This document shows positions 1 to 6,241 of a DNA stretch of 7,770 nucleotides, piece by piece. Under the pieces are notes generated by a model, which was not told the DNA's origin, ran no database searches, and saw only the letters and a program-made list of their open reading frames with translations. Source of the DNA: Candidatus Krumholzibacteriia bacterium (GTDB lineage Bacteria; Krumholzibacteriota; Krumholzibacteriia; Krumholzibacteriales; Krumholzibacteriaceae); assembly GCA_026387805.1 (NCBI GenBank), contig JAPLKY010000152.1, forward strand, positions 1 through 7,770. Direction: 5' to 3'. Position 1 is the stretch's first letter, and each line of letters begins with the position of its first letter. The translations under genes were made by a program, and so were the position numbers.

Positions 1-1
1 G

Positions 2-526
2 CGCGAGCAAATTCTCGAGCTCAAATCCTTCCTCGAGAACACGACGGACTGGTTCGCCGCGCCGGTGCTCAAGAGGCCTCATATGGACGTGGAGCACGGT
101 CTCCTCATGCACTCCGTCGGCGTGACGGAACTTGCCCTCAGGATCAAGGAGCTCGTCGCGCCGGACATCGCGGACGAATCGATCATCGTCGTAGCGCTCT
201 TCCACGACGTGGGGAAGCTGGACTATCCCGGAAGGCCCGACCGCCCCGGGAAGCCCGACAGCCCGGGGAAACCCGACAGTCTCCCTGGCGGCAGCGAACC
301 TCCGCGCCGGGGCCGCCACCATGCGGTGCGGAGTCTCGAGCTCGTGAGCAGGTTCATCCCGCTCTCCGAGGAAGAGGCGCAGGCCATCGCCGCTCATGAC
401 GGCCTTGTCCCGGTGGACGGCGGCGTGGTGGGTCTCGAGTATTACCGCAAGGAATGCCGTCTCACGATGATTCTGCATTTCGCCGACCTCTGGACCGCCG
501 CGGTGGAAGAGGAGGGGAGGAAGTAG
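2..526 (+). CDS. HD-domain phosphohydrolase, 5' end outside the window
   Basis: The reading frame is open from the left edge, so the gene starts upstream; the GTG at 65 is internal, because the residues before it (LKSFLENTTDWFAAP) belong to the family's usual N-terminus. 174 residues are visible and probably only a short stretch is missing. HD metal-ligand residues, numbered from position 2, are His37 (GLLMHS), His68-Asp69 (FHDVGK), His106/His107, possibly His132, and Asp162 (FADLW). HD proteins of this kind are metal-dependent phosphohydrolases, usually acting on nucleotides or other phosphoesters; the substrate here cannot be told. There is no signal peptide in the visible part and it is probably cytoplasmic. 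An odd Pro-Gly-Asp repeat (about residues 76-93) sits between the HD pair and the next His. The next gene begins 47 bases downstream without a clear terminator. Confidence 0.85.
   Translation, partial: REQILELKSFLENTTDWFAAPVLKRPHMDVEHGLLMHSVGVTELALRIKELVAPDIADESIIVVALFHDVGKLDYPGRPDRPGKPDSPGKPDSLPGGSEPPRRGRHHAVRSLELVSRFIPLSEEEAQAIAAHDGLVPVDGGVVGLEYYRKECRLTMILHFADLWTAAVEEEGRK
227..280 (+). repeat. Three tandem 18-nt units coding a Pro-Gly-rich insertion
   Basis: Three consecutive 18-nt units (227-244, 245-262, 263-280) code PGRPDR, PGKPDS and PGKPDS inside the HD-domain gene, followed by LPGGSEPP. The units differ at several bases, so they are diverged rather than freshly copied. The repeat is in frame and lies between the HD catalytic pair and the following His, so it most likely forms an exposed flexible loop. 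Its length could vary between strains by slippage. Confidence 0.8.
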
Positions 527-562
527 CTCCCCGAGACCGACGCGAGCCTCGAACCCGTTATT

Positions 563-568
563 AGGAGG
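563..568 (+). promoter_or_regulatory. Ribosome binding site AGGAGG for the secreted repeat protein
   Basis: A full AGGAGG lies 4 bases before the ATG at 573. The spacing is slightly short but it fixes this ATG as the start, which also gives a proper signal peptide. Confidence 0.75.
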
Positions 569-572
569 TTGT

Positions 573-2993
573 ATGCTTACAAGAACGATTCCTCGCGCCG
601 CATTGGCGGCTATTCTCATCATCGCCGCCGCGGCGGCTCCGAGCGAAGCTTGGACAACGAGAGGCCTCCCGGTCTGCGCCGCGGAGTTTGAGCAGTCGAA
701 TCCGATGATGGTCTCCGACGGCGCGGGGGGCGCGATCGTCGTCTGGGAGGATTATCGAAGCTCCGATTGGAACATCTACGCGCAGAGAATCGACGGCGCA
801 GGCATGGCCCTCTGGACAGCCGACGGGCTGCTCATCGTTTCCGCCTCGGGAGCGGACAGCCTGATGCAGGTCGTGGCGGGCGGCGCCGGCGAGGCGATCA
901 TCCTCTGGAAGCACGGAACGAACATGTACGCCCAGAAGATCGACGCGGCGGGCACGAAGCTGTGGACGTCGGGCGGGAAGCGCATCTACACGACCAATGC
1001 GCCTTTTGGTCCCCGCATGATCGCCGATGGAGGGGGCGGGGCGATCGTCGCCTGGATCGAGTCCCGCAGCGGTTCGAACAACGTATACGCCCAGCGGCTC
1101 GCGTACGACGGCACGATCATGTGGACCGATCCGGGCGGAATCACCGTTTCGGCCGCCGCGGGCAACGAAAGCCACGCCAGGATCGCCTCGGACGGCGCGG
1201 GCGGCGCGCTCGTCGCTTTCGTGAACAATGCAACCGCGACGCCGAATGTGTACGTGCAGCGCGTGCGGTCCTCGGGCGCGATCTGGGGCTCGGGAGGCGT
1301 GGTGGTCGGCACGAACACGTATCCCCGCTCGAATCCCGCGATCGCCTCCGATGGTGACGGCGGCGCAATCGTCGCCTGGGAAATCGGCCCGTCGGGTGAC
1401 GCCATCGCCGCGATGCGGATCGGTGCGACGGGCACCCTCGCCTGGGCGTCCGGAGGAGTATTTCTCTGCTACGTCGACGAGGCGCAGACCGCTCCCGAGA
1501 TCATCGAGGATGGCGCCGGGGGCGCGGTTGTCATTTGGCGGGATGAGCGCAGCACGGATCCGCAGCTCTTCGCCCAGAAGATCGACCGCTATGGACAGGC
1601 GATCTGGACGGCCGACGGCGTTCAAATCTTCGATGAAGGCACGCAAGACGCGAACTATTACCGGCTCCTGGCCGCCGGAGGGGGACGGGTATTCGTCGTA
1701 TTCGATGAGCAGTCGCACAATGAGCTTCAGGGCGGCATCTTGAATTTCGCCGGTGAAAGCGAGTGGGGCGGGGTAAGCATTCGCATTTTGGCCGGCGATG
1801 TCACCTTCGGCGAGTATGGCGTCGTTGCCGACGGCGCGGGAGGTCTCCTCGCCGCCGTCATCGACGATAATCCGGGGGCCGCAAGCATCGATATCACGGC
1901 TCAGGGGATCAACCGCTTCGGGCGCGTCTCGGTTCCCGAGCCGCGGATCCTCGACGTGAGCGACGTGCCGGACGATCAGGGCGGGAAGCTGCGGATCCGC
2001 GTCGCCGCTTCGGACCGCGACTCGATCGGCGTCTTCGATGGAGCGATCGCCTCCTATGGCGTGTGGCAGCGGATCGACGGCGCGGGAGCGCTCGCGGAGC
2101 TTCGGAATGCCGCGGATCGGGAGATGCTCGAGGTATTCGCCCCCGGCGTGCGGCTCATCTCGCACAAGGGACGGCGCTTCATCGAAGCCGCCCCGGCAGG
2201 GATTTTCCCCGGGGGTTCATGGGAATACGTCGGCGGGTTCGAGGCCACGCAGAGCCAGGAGTATATCTATCGCGCGACAACGATCGCCGATTCGTCGAGC
2301 GCGGGCGCGCAGTACTCGGTGTACGTCGTCTCGGCGCATTCGGCCGATCCCGCCGTCTGGTTCGCGAGCACGCCCGACAGCGGCTGCTCCGTGGACAATC
2401 TTCCTCCCGGCGTGCCGGAAGGGCTCGCGGGCGAGCAGGGCTACTCGCCGGCCGGCCTTTCGCTCGCGTGGTCGCTCGGCGCCGAGAACGATCTCTCGCA
2501 CTACGCCGTCTATCGGGGCACGAGCGAAGACTTCGTGCCGGATCCCGATAACCTCGCGGCGACGCCGACGGAGCCCGGGTGGTTCGACGGCGAATGGCGT
2601 TGGGACGGCGGGTACTATTACAAGGTGGCCGCCGTCGACGTGCACGATAACGAGAGCGGCTATGCGCTCCTCGGTCCCGATGACGTGACGGGCGCCGACT
2701 CGCCTCGCGCACCCGAGGCGACCTACCTCGCGCAGAACTTCCCGAATCCCTTCAATCCGGTGACGAAGATCGCATTCGGACTGAAAGGGCCGGCGGAGGT
2801 CAAGCTCGGCGTCTATGACGCTTCGGGACGACTCGTGCGCATGCTCGTCGAGGGCGCTCGACCGGCCGGTCGCTATACCGAGCTTTGGGACGGCCGCAAT
2901 GCGCGGGGGGCGGCCGTCGCGAGCGGGATCTACTTCTATCGCCTCGACGCGGGCGCGTTCGGCGAGACGCGCAAGATGGTGATAATGCGATGA
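573..2993 (+). CDS. Secreted repeat protein with fibronectin-like and FlgD/sorting-type C-terminal domains
   Basis: 806 aa. Residues 1-26 form a signal peptide (Arg residues, a long Ala/Leu/Ile core, SEA|W cleavage). Residues about 49-450 hold roughly eight units of 50-55 aa, each opening with a DGAGGAIVVW-like strand followed by YAQRID..G...W; starts are near 49, 102, 152, 207, 260, 312, 368 and 420. Such units suggest a beta-propeller, though this is inference. Residues about 456-605 carry the 'DVPDDQGG' module ending in 'SAHSADPAVWF', and about 609-705 a fibronectin type III-like domain (HYAVYRG, YYYKVAAVDVHDNES). Residues 718-806 are a FlgD-like/type IX sorting-like domain with NFPNPFNP at 722-729, VYDASGRLVR, and an ASGIYFYRL...TRKMVIMR end. 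It is probably exported and perhaps displayed on the cell surface; its ligand is unknown and no catalytic motif was seen. No secretion machinery is visible nearby. Confidence 0.9.
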   Translation: MLTRTIPRAALAAILIIAAAAAPSEAWTTRGLPVCAAEFEQSNPMMVSDGAGGAIVVWEDYRSSDWNIYAQRIDGAGMALWTADGLLIVSASGADSLMQVVAGGAGEAIILWKHGTNMYAQKIDAAGTKLWTSGGKRIYTTNAPFGPRMIADGGGGAIVAWIESRSGSNNVYAQRLAYDGTIMWTDPGGITVSAAAGNESHARIASDGAGGALVAFVNNATATPNVYVQRVRSSGAIWGSGGVVVGTNTYPRSNPAIASDGDGGAIVAWEIGPSGDAIAAMRIGATGTLAWASGGVFLCYVDEAQTAPEIIEDGAGGAVVIWRDERSTDPQLFAQKIDRYGQAIWTADGVQIFDEGTQDANYYRLLAAGGGRVFVVFDEQSHNELQGGILNFAGESEWGGVSIRILAGDVTFGEYGVVADGAGGLLAAVIDDNPGAASIDITAQGINRFGRVSVPEPRILDVSDVPDDQGGKLRIRVAASDRDSIGVFDGAIASYGVWQRIDGAGALAELRNAADREMLEVFAPGVRLISHKGRRFIEAAPAGIFPGGSWEYVGGFEATQSQEYIYRATTIADSSSAGAQYSVYVVSAHSADPAVWFASTPDSGCSVDNLPPGVPEGLAGEQGYSPAGLSLAWSLGAENDLSHYAVYRGTSEDFVPDPDNLAATPTEPGWFDGEWRWDGGYYYKVAAVDVHDNESGYALLGPDDVTGADSPRAPEATYLAQNFPNPFNPVTKIAFGLKGPAEVKLGVYDASGRLVRMLVEGARPAGRYTELWDGRNARGAAVASGIYFYRLDAGAFGETRKMVIMR

Positions 2994-3022
2994 AGAGGCG
3001 GAGGTAGATCCGCAAGAATCCA

Positions 3023-3052
3023 TTGACATGTTGGTATAACATTTGTTATACT
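3023..3052 (+). promoter_or_regulatory. Promoter of the toxin-antitoxin operon
   Basis: TTGACA (3023-3028), an 18-base spacer and TATACT (3047-3052) form a near-consensus sigma-70-type promoter. Transcription would be expected to start about 6-8 bases after the -10 box, at about 3058-3060, which falls on or next to the GTG start codon of the antitoxin. The AT-rich stretch stands out against the GC-rich surroundings. The -10 box overlaps the palindromic operator, as expected for autorepression by the antitoxin. Confidence 0.8.
3034..3051. promoter_or_regulatory. Palindromic operator, probably bound by the antitoxin
   Basis: GTATAAC-ATTT-GTTATAC is a perfect 7-bp inverted repeat with a 4-base centre, located in the spacer and over the -10 box of the toxin-antitoxin promoter. 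Ribbon-helix-helix antitoxins are known to bind such promoter palindromes as dimers and repress their own operon, more strongly with toxin bound. That this antitoxin binds here is inferred from the position and symmetry. Confidence 0.72.
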
Positions 3053-3059
3053 TCTCTTT

Positions 3060-3302
3060 GTGAAGACCGCAATCTCGATACCGGACTCTCTCTTCGACGC
3101 GGCCGAGAAGCTCGCCAAGCGACTCGGCATCTCCCGCAGCGAGCTCTACCAGCGCGCCATGCGTTCGTTCTTGCGGGACAACAAGCAAGAAGGGATTACC
3201 GAATCCCTGAATGCCATATACGAGAAACAGGATGACAGGGTGGGGCTCGATCCCGTCCTCGAGCGTCTTCAGGGAGCGTCAATTGCCCGGGAGGAGTGGT
3301 AG
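3060..3302 (+). CDS. mazE: Ribbon-helix-helix antitoxin of a MazEF-type module
   Basis: 80 aa. The N-terminus MKTAISIPDSLFDAAEKLAKRL has the ribbon-helix-helix pattern: a short strand that reads DNA, then helix 1, a turn (GISRSE) and helix 2 (LYQRAMRSFLRD). The acidic C-terminal tail (about 45-80) is the part that normally wraps and blocks the toxin. It would act as a cytoplasmic toxin neutraliser and as repressor of its own promoter. The start is the GTG at 3060. The frame has a stop at 3024-3026 and no ATG, GTG or TTG between, and a later start would remove the DNA-binding strand. No Shine-Dalgarno sequence precedes it, and the promoter places the RNA start at about this codon, so the mRNA may be leaderless. 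It overlaps the toxin gene at its stop codon. The mazE symbol reflects pairing with MazF; its fold is not that of the E. coli MazE (AbrB-like). Confidence 0.85.
   Translation: MKTAISIPDSLFDAAEKLAKRLGISRSELYQRAMRSFLRDNKQEGITESLNAIYEKQDDRVGLDPVLERLQGASIAREEW
3290..3294 (+). promoter_or_regulatory. Ribosome binding site deciding the mazF start
   Basis: GGAGG lies inside the end of the antitoxin gene, 7 bases before the GTG at 3302. The other in-frame GTG at 3296 is almost on top of this site, so 3302 is the better start. The antitoxin stop (TAG, 3300-3302) and this GTG share one base, an arrangement that supports translational coupling. Confidence 0.65.
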
Positions 3303-3643
3303 TGCTCCGTGGCGAGATCTGGTGGGCGAGCTTGCCTGTCCCCCGGGGTTCGGAGCCGGGATATCGCCGGCCGGTGGTGATCGTACAATCCAATGCATTT
3401 AACCGAAGCGAGATATCGACGATTGTCGTCGCTGCGATATCATCGAATCTGCGGTTGGCCGAGGCGCCGGGCAATATCTTTCTGAAGCGGCGCGAGAGCA
3501 AATTGCCAAAGGACTCGGTGATCAATGTCTCTCAGCTGCTCACCCTCGACAAGAAATATCTGACCGAGAAGACCGGGCAACTTTCGTCCAGGCACATGCT
3601 GGAGCTGGAAGAGGGATTGAAAATGGTTCTTTCACTGGGATGA
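3302..3643 (+). CDS. mazF: MazF/PemK-family toxin, probable sequence-specific mRNA endonuclease
   Basis: 113 aa from the GTG at 3302 (115 aa if the GTG at 3296 is used), the normal length for the family. Family signatures are RGEIWWASL at the N-terminus, GSEPGYRRPVVIVQSN (15 residues later), IVVAAISSNL, and LPKDSVINVSQLLTLDK. By comparison with Bacillus subtilis MazF, Arg23 (before Pro) matches catalytic Arg25, and Ser47 takes the place of Thr48, a mild change. Family members cut RNA at short sites, usually single-stranded, and stop growth until neutralised. The gene overlaps its antitoxin by one base (or seven with the earlier start). Part of it (about 3385-3540) is visibly less GC-rich than flanking genes, fitting a mobile cassette. 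The next gene starts 31 bases after its stop and could be read through. No disabling mutation is seen. Confidence 0.92.
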   Translation: MLRGEIWWASLPVPRGSEPGYRRPVVIVQSNAFNRSEISTIVVAAISSNLRLAEAPGNIFLKRRESKLPKDSVINVSQLLTLDKKYLTEKTGQLSSRHMLELEEGLKMVLSLG

Positions 3644-3663
3644 GGCCGTCGATGCGGGCGCCG

Positions 3664-3670
3664 AAGGAGG
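3664..3670 (+). promoter_or_regulatory. Ribosome binding site AAGGAGG for the acyltransferase
   Basis: AAGGAGG lies 4 bases before the ATG at 3675. It supports this start, which is also where the family's conserved N-terminal motif begins. Confidence 0.75.
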
Positions 3671-3674
3671 CTGA

Positions 3675-4847
3675 ATGACCGAACGACGCTACGATCTCGA
3701 TTGGCTGCGGGTCCTCGCGATGCTCGCGGTCTTCGTGTTTCACTGCACGCGCTTCTTCGATACGGAAGGCTGGCATCTCAAGAACGCCGAGCAAAGCTTC
3801 GGGCTCTTCGTGCTCGTGCGCGGCCTGATGTGGCCCTGGCTCATGGAGCTCTTCTTCCTGCTCTCCGGCGCGGGCGCCTGGTACGCGCTGAGCAGAAGGT
3901 CGGCGGGGACGTTTCTCGTCGACCGCGCGAAGCGCCTTCTCATTCCGCTCTACACGGTGGGACTCTGCATCCTCATTCCGCCCCAGTACTATTTCGAGCT
4001 GATCACGAACGAGGGGTACACGGGTGGTTTCTGGCAGGCGCTCCCGGGCTATTTCGAGGGGTGGGATATTCCTCGCCTCACGGCCTGGCCCACGACGCTG
4101 TTCAATTTGGCCTTCGGGGGGCACCTGTGGTTCCTGAGGTTCCTTTTCCTCATCTCGCTCGTGACGCTTCCGCTCCTCGTCTTTCTGAAATCGCCGCGGG
4201 GCTTGCGATGGATCGGTGCGGTGGCCGGCTGGTGCGGCCGCCGGGGTGGGGTCTTCGTGTTCGCGGTGCCGCTCGCCCTCACGCTCGTCATCCTGAGACG
4301 CGTCTTCCCGGTCGATCGCGGGTGGGCCGAGTTCGTCTGGTACGCGATCTACTTCGTGATCGGATACATCATTCCCGCCGACGGGCGGCTCACCGACGCC
4401 TTCAAGAGATATCGCTGGGTCGGGCTGCCCCTGTGGCTCGTCGGCTTCTTCGGCGGCATAGGGGTGCTGGTGCTGGCTCTCGGGTATGACGCGGCGCCGG
4501 GGGCCGAGCCGTTCTCGCTTCAGTACGTGCTGTTTCAGGTCATTTGGGCCGTCGCGAGCTGGGGATCGGTGGTCTTTCTCCTTGGCCTCGGCGCGCGCTA
4601 CTTGAATTTCAACAACCGCGCGCTCGCCTACGGCAACGAGGCGGTGCTTCCGTTCTACATGTTCCACCAGACGATCATTCTCGTCGTCGGATTCTTCATC
4701 ATTCCGTTGAGCCTGGGTGCCCTGCCGAAATTCCTGATCATCACCGTGCTCTCGTTCGCCGCGATCATGGCCCTCTACGAGCTCGGCGTCAGGCGCATCG
4801 GCGTCATGAGGTTCTTCTTCGGGATGAGACGGTTGAAACGTTCGTGA
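3675..4847 (+). CDS. Membrane acyltransferase, acyltransferase-3 family (OpgC-like)
   Basis: 390 aa, with roughly ten hydrophobic segments. The N-terminus RRYDLDWLRVLAMLAVFVFHCTRFF is the family's hallmark first membrane helix; His23 is the conserved His thought to be essential. Other family features are the FFLLSGAGAWYALSRR loop (60-75), Arg84-Arg87 before the second helix block, HLWFLRFLFLI (150-160) and a late FYMFHQTIIL (His331). These enzymes move acyl groups, commonly acetyl or succinyl, onto sugars or lipids at the cytoplasmic membrane. The glucan-modifying OpgC/MdoC branch has a similar start motif and late His, but the substrate here cannot be assigned. It lies just after the toxin gene (31-base gap) with its own strong ribosome site. 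No separate promoter or sugar-polymer genes are visible nearby. Confidence 0.85.
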   Translation: MTERRYDLDWLRVLAMLAVFVFHCTRFFDTEGWHLKNAEQSFGLFVLVRGLMWPWLMELFFLLSGAGAWYALSRRSAGTFLVDRAKRLLIPLYTVGLCILIPPQYYFELITNEGYTGGFWQALPGYFEGWDIPRLTAWPTTLFNLAFGGHLWFLRFLFLISLVTLPLLVFLKSPRGLRWIGAVAGWCGRRGGVFVFAVPLALTLVILRRVFPVDRGWAEFVWYAIYFVIGYIIPADGRLTDAFKRYRWVGLPLWLVGFFGGIGVLVLALGYDAAPGAEPFSLQYVLFQVIWAVASWGSVVFLLGLGARYLNFNNRALAYGNEAVLPFYMFHQTIILVVGFFIIPLSLGALPKFLIITVLSFAAIMALYELGVRRIGVMRFFFGMRRLKRS

Positions 4848-4909
4848 CGGACGTTGCAGAGGTGCGCCGCGCGACGGAACCATTTTCGGGATTTCTTGTT
4901 TAATTCTAC

Positions 4910-6109
4910 ATGATCGAAATCGCCCTCATGTTATGTCTTCTGTTGTCTGGCGCCCCGGCGCGGGAGCCGGCCGCGTCCGTCACGGTCCCGTTCATCCTCG
5001 ATCACAATCGCATGCTCGTCGACGTGGAGATCCAGCGAACGGACGGAAGCCGGCGAACGGCCCGCCTGTGGGTCGATACGGGGAATCCGAGCTTCTTCAT
5101 GAGCGAGGCGCTCGCCCGCGACCTGGGGACCGATCTCTCGGCGATCGGCTCCACTCCGATGGTGCCGCCGCCCGCCCATTTCCGCATCGGCGGGATGCCG
5201 CTCGATTTCCAGGGCGTTGAATCCCACGTCTCGCTCGCGAAGTGGCAATTCAACACGATGCACAACGACGGGAACCTGCCGTCAACGGTCCTGCGGCGCT
5301 ATCAGGTCGTTTTCGACTACCCGGCGCGCCTTCTCACGATCGCGGAGCCGGGAAGCCTTGAGCATCGCGGCGTTCGCGCCCCGGCCGCCGTCAATCAGGA
5401 GACCGGCATTGTCCAGATAGATGCCGTCATCGACGGGGACAGCTTGAGCTTCGCGGTGGAAGTCGGCGCCGCTTACAGTTTCGCGGACAGCGTCGTCGTG
5501 GCGCGGCTCCTCGAGCGACATCCGAGCTTGCCGCGCATCACCGGCGCCGTCGGCTGCGCGAACATGTGGGGCTGGTGGCCCCCCGACGAGCAGAAGGCGC
5601 CCGTCGTGCGTGTGAGCGAGATCATGTGGGGACCCATGCGGCTCGCCGGCGTCGGCGTCGTCGGGGTTCCGTCCGTCGCTCCGGGCGGCCCGCCGCTCGG
5701 GGCCTGGTATTCCCGGAAGACCGCGCGACCGGTGAACGGCTTTCTCGGCCCGAACGCCTTCAAGGCGTTTCGCGTCGAGATCGATTACGCGGGCGGCGCC
5801 GTTTACTTCGAGAAGACCGGAGAGTTCGATACATTCGACACGGATCTCGTGGGCCTTACGCTGCGCCCCGAGGATGACGGGAGCTATTCGGTGCTCGGTG
5901 TCGTCTCGAAGGACGGAAAGCCCGCGGTCGGAGGGGTCGAGCCGGGGGACAAGCTCCTCGGGATCGGCGATCTCAAGACGACCGGCGCCACGATGGGAAC
6001 CGTCGTCGACGCGCTCAGGGGCAAACCGGGCGACATTCGCTATCTCATACTGGAGCGAGGCGGCAACAAGTTCAGAATCGAAGCGAAGGTGACGCGCCTC
6101 CTGCCGTGA
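4910..6109 (+). CDS. Exported retropepsin-like protein with two lobes and a PDZ domain
   Basis: 399 aa. The N-terminus has a short hydrophobic stretch (4-16) with a likely cleavage at GAPA|REP, so it is probably exported. Lobe 1 (about 24-147) has the aspartyl-protease motif LWVDTGNPSFFMSEALARDLG with Asp56-Thr57-Gly58 and ends with YQVVFDYPARLLTI. Lobe 2 (about 165-303) repeats the pattern: FAVEVGAAYSFADSVVVARLL, with Glu184-Val185-Gly186 where DTG should be, then NGFLGPNAFKAFRVEIDYAGGAVYF. Residues about 315-398 are a PDZ domain (YSVLGVVSKDGKPA, GVEPGDKLLGIGD), which usually binds peptide ends. Retropepsins need two Asp residues, one per lobe or subunit, so activity is uncertain; it could dimerise or be a binding protein. 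The start at 4910 has no Shine-Dalgarno sequence; an AT-rich TTTAAT (4899-4904) just upstream hints at a promoter and short leader. An in-frame ATG at 4928 is an alternative. Confidence 0.8.
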   Translation: MIEIALMLCLLLSGAPAREPAASVTVPFILDHNRMLVDVEIQRTDGSRRTARLWVDTGNPSFFMSEALARDLGTDLSAIGSTPMVPPPAHFRIGGMPLDFQGVESHVSLAKWQFNTMHNDGNLPSTVLRRYQVVFDYPARLLTIAEPGSLEHRGVRAPAAVNQETGIVQIDAVIDGDSLSFAVEVGAAYSFADSVVVARLLERHPSLPRITGAVGCANMWGWWPPDEQKAPVVRVSEIMWGPMRLAGVGVVGVPSVAPGGPPLGAWYSRKTARPVNGFLGPNAFKAFRVEIDYAGGAVYFEKTGEFDTFDTDLVGLTLRPEDDGSYSVLGVVSKDGKPAVGGVEPGDKLLGIGDLKTTGATMGTVVDALRGKPGDIRYLILERGGNKFRIEAKVTRLLP

Positions 6110-6163
6110 GGGGCCTAAGATGCGCCCCCGAAGCTAATTACAAGCCCCAGGACATATCCGCGC

Positions 6164-6192
6164 TTGAGTTTCATAACGTTCTATGGTAAAAT
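6164..6192 (+). promoter_or_regulatory. Promoter of the unknown gene at 6242
   Basis: TTGAGT (6164-6169), a 17-base spacer and TAAAAT (6187-6192), with TGG (6184-6186) forming an extended -10 element. It sits in an AT-rich patch within the 132-base gap after the PDZ protein. RNA would start near 6199, giving a leader of about 40 bases that includes the ribosome site. This suggests the downstream gene starts a new transcription unit. Confidence 0.75.
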
Positions 6193-6226
6193 AGATTAGA
6201 CGCTATATCCGCGCGTTCGGCGCGGC

Positions 6227-6234
6227 GGAGGAGG
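6227..6234 (+). promoter_or_regulatory. Ribosome binding site deciding the GTG start at 6242
   Basis: GGAGGAGG lies 7 bases before the GTG at 6242. Ideal match and spacing support this non-ATG start. Confidence 0.8.
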
Positions 6235-6241
6235 TTATTTC

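Noticed and set aside
561..2165. Long open frame (534 aa) on the - strand across the secreted repeat protein
   Set aside because: Its protein is Arg/Asp/Gly-rich without domains, and the opposite strand has a signal peptide, repeats and a known C-terminal domain. Long antisense frames are common in GC-rich genes.
2998..3013. GCGGA-GGTAGA-TCCGC stem-loop after the secreted protein gene
   Set aside because: Only five base pairs and no following T-run, so it is not convincing as a terminator.
3035..3040. TATAAC as an alternative -10 box for the antitoxin promoter
   Set aside because: It lies only 6 bases after TTGACA and no other -35 box fits; TATACT at 3047-3052 has correct spacing.
2217..3188. 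Open frame on the - strand spanning the gap before the antitoxin
   Set aside because: It overlaps two well-supported + strand genes and shows no recognisable domain.
3540..4883. Long open frame (447 aa) on the - strand across the acyltransferase
   Set aside because: Composition is extreme (Glu, Arg, Pro, His) with no fold signature, and the + strand gene has clear family motifs and a ribosome site.
6108..6130. GGGGC...GCCCC hairpin after the PDZ protein gene
   Set aside because: Short stem with a nine-base loop and no T-run; likely chance in GC-rich DNA.
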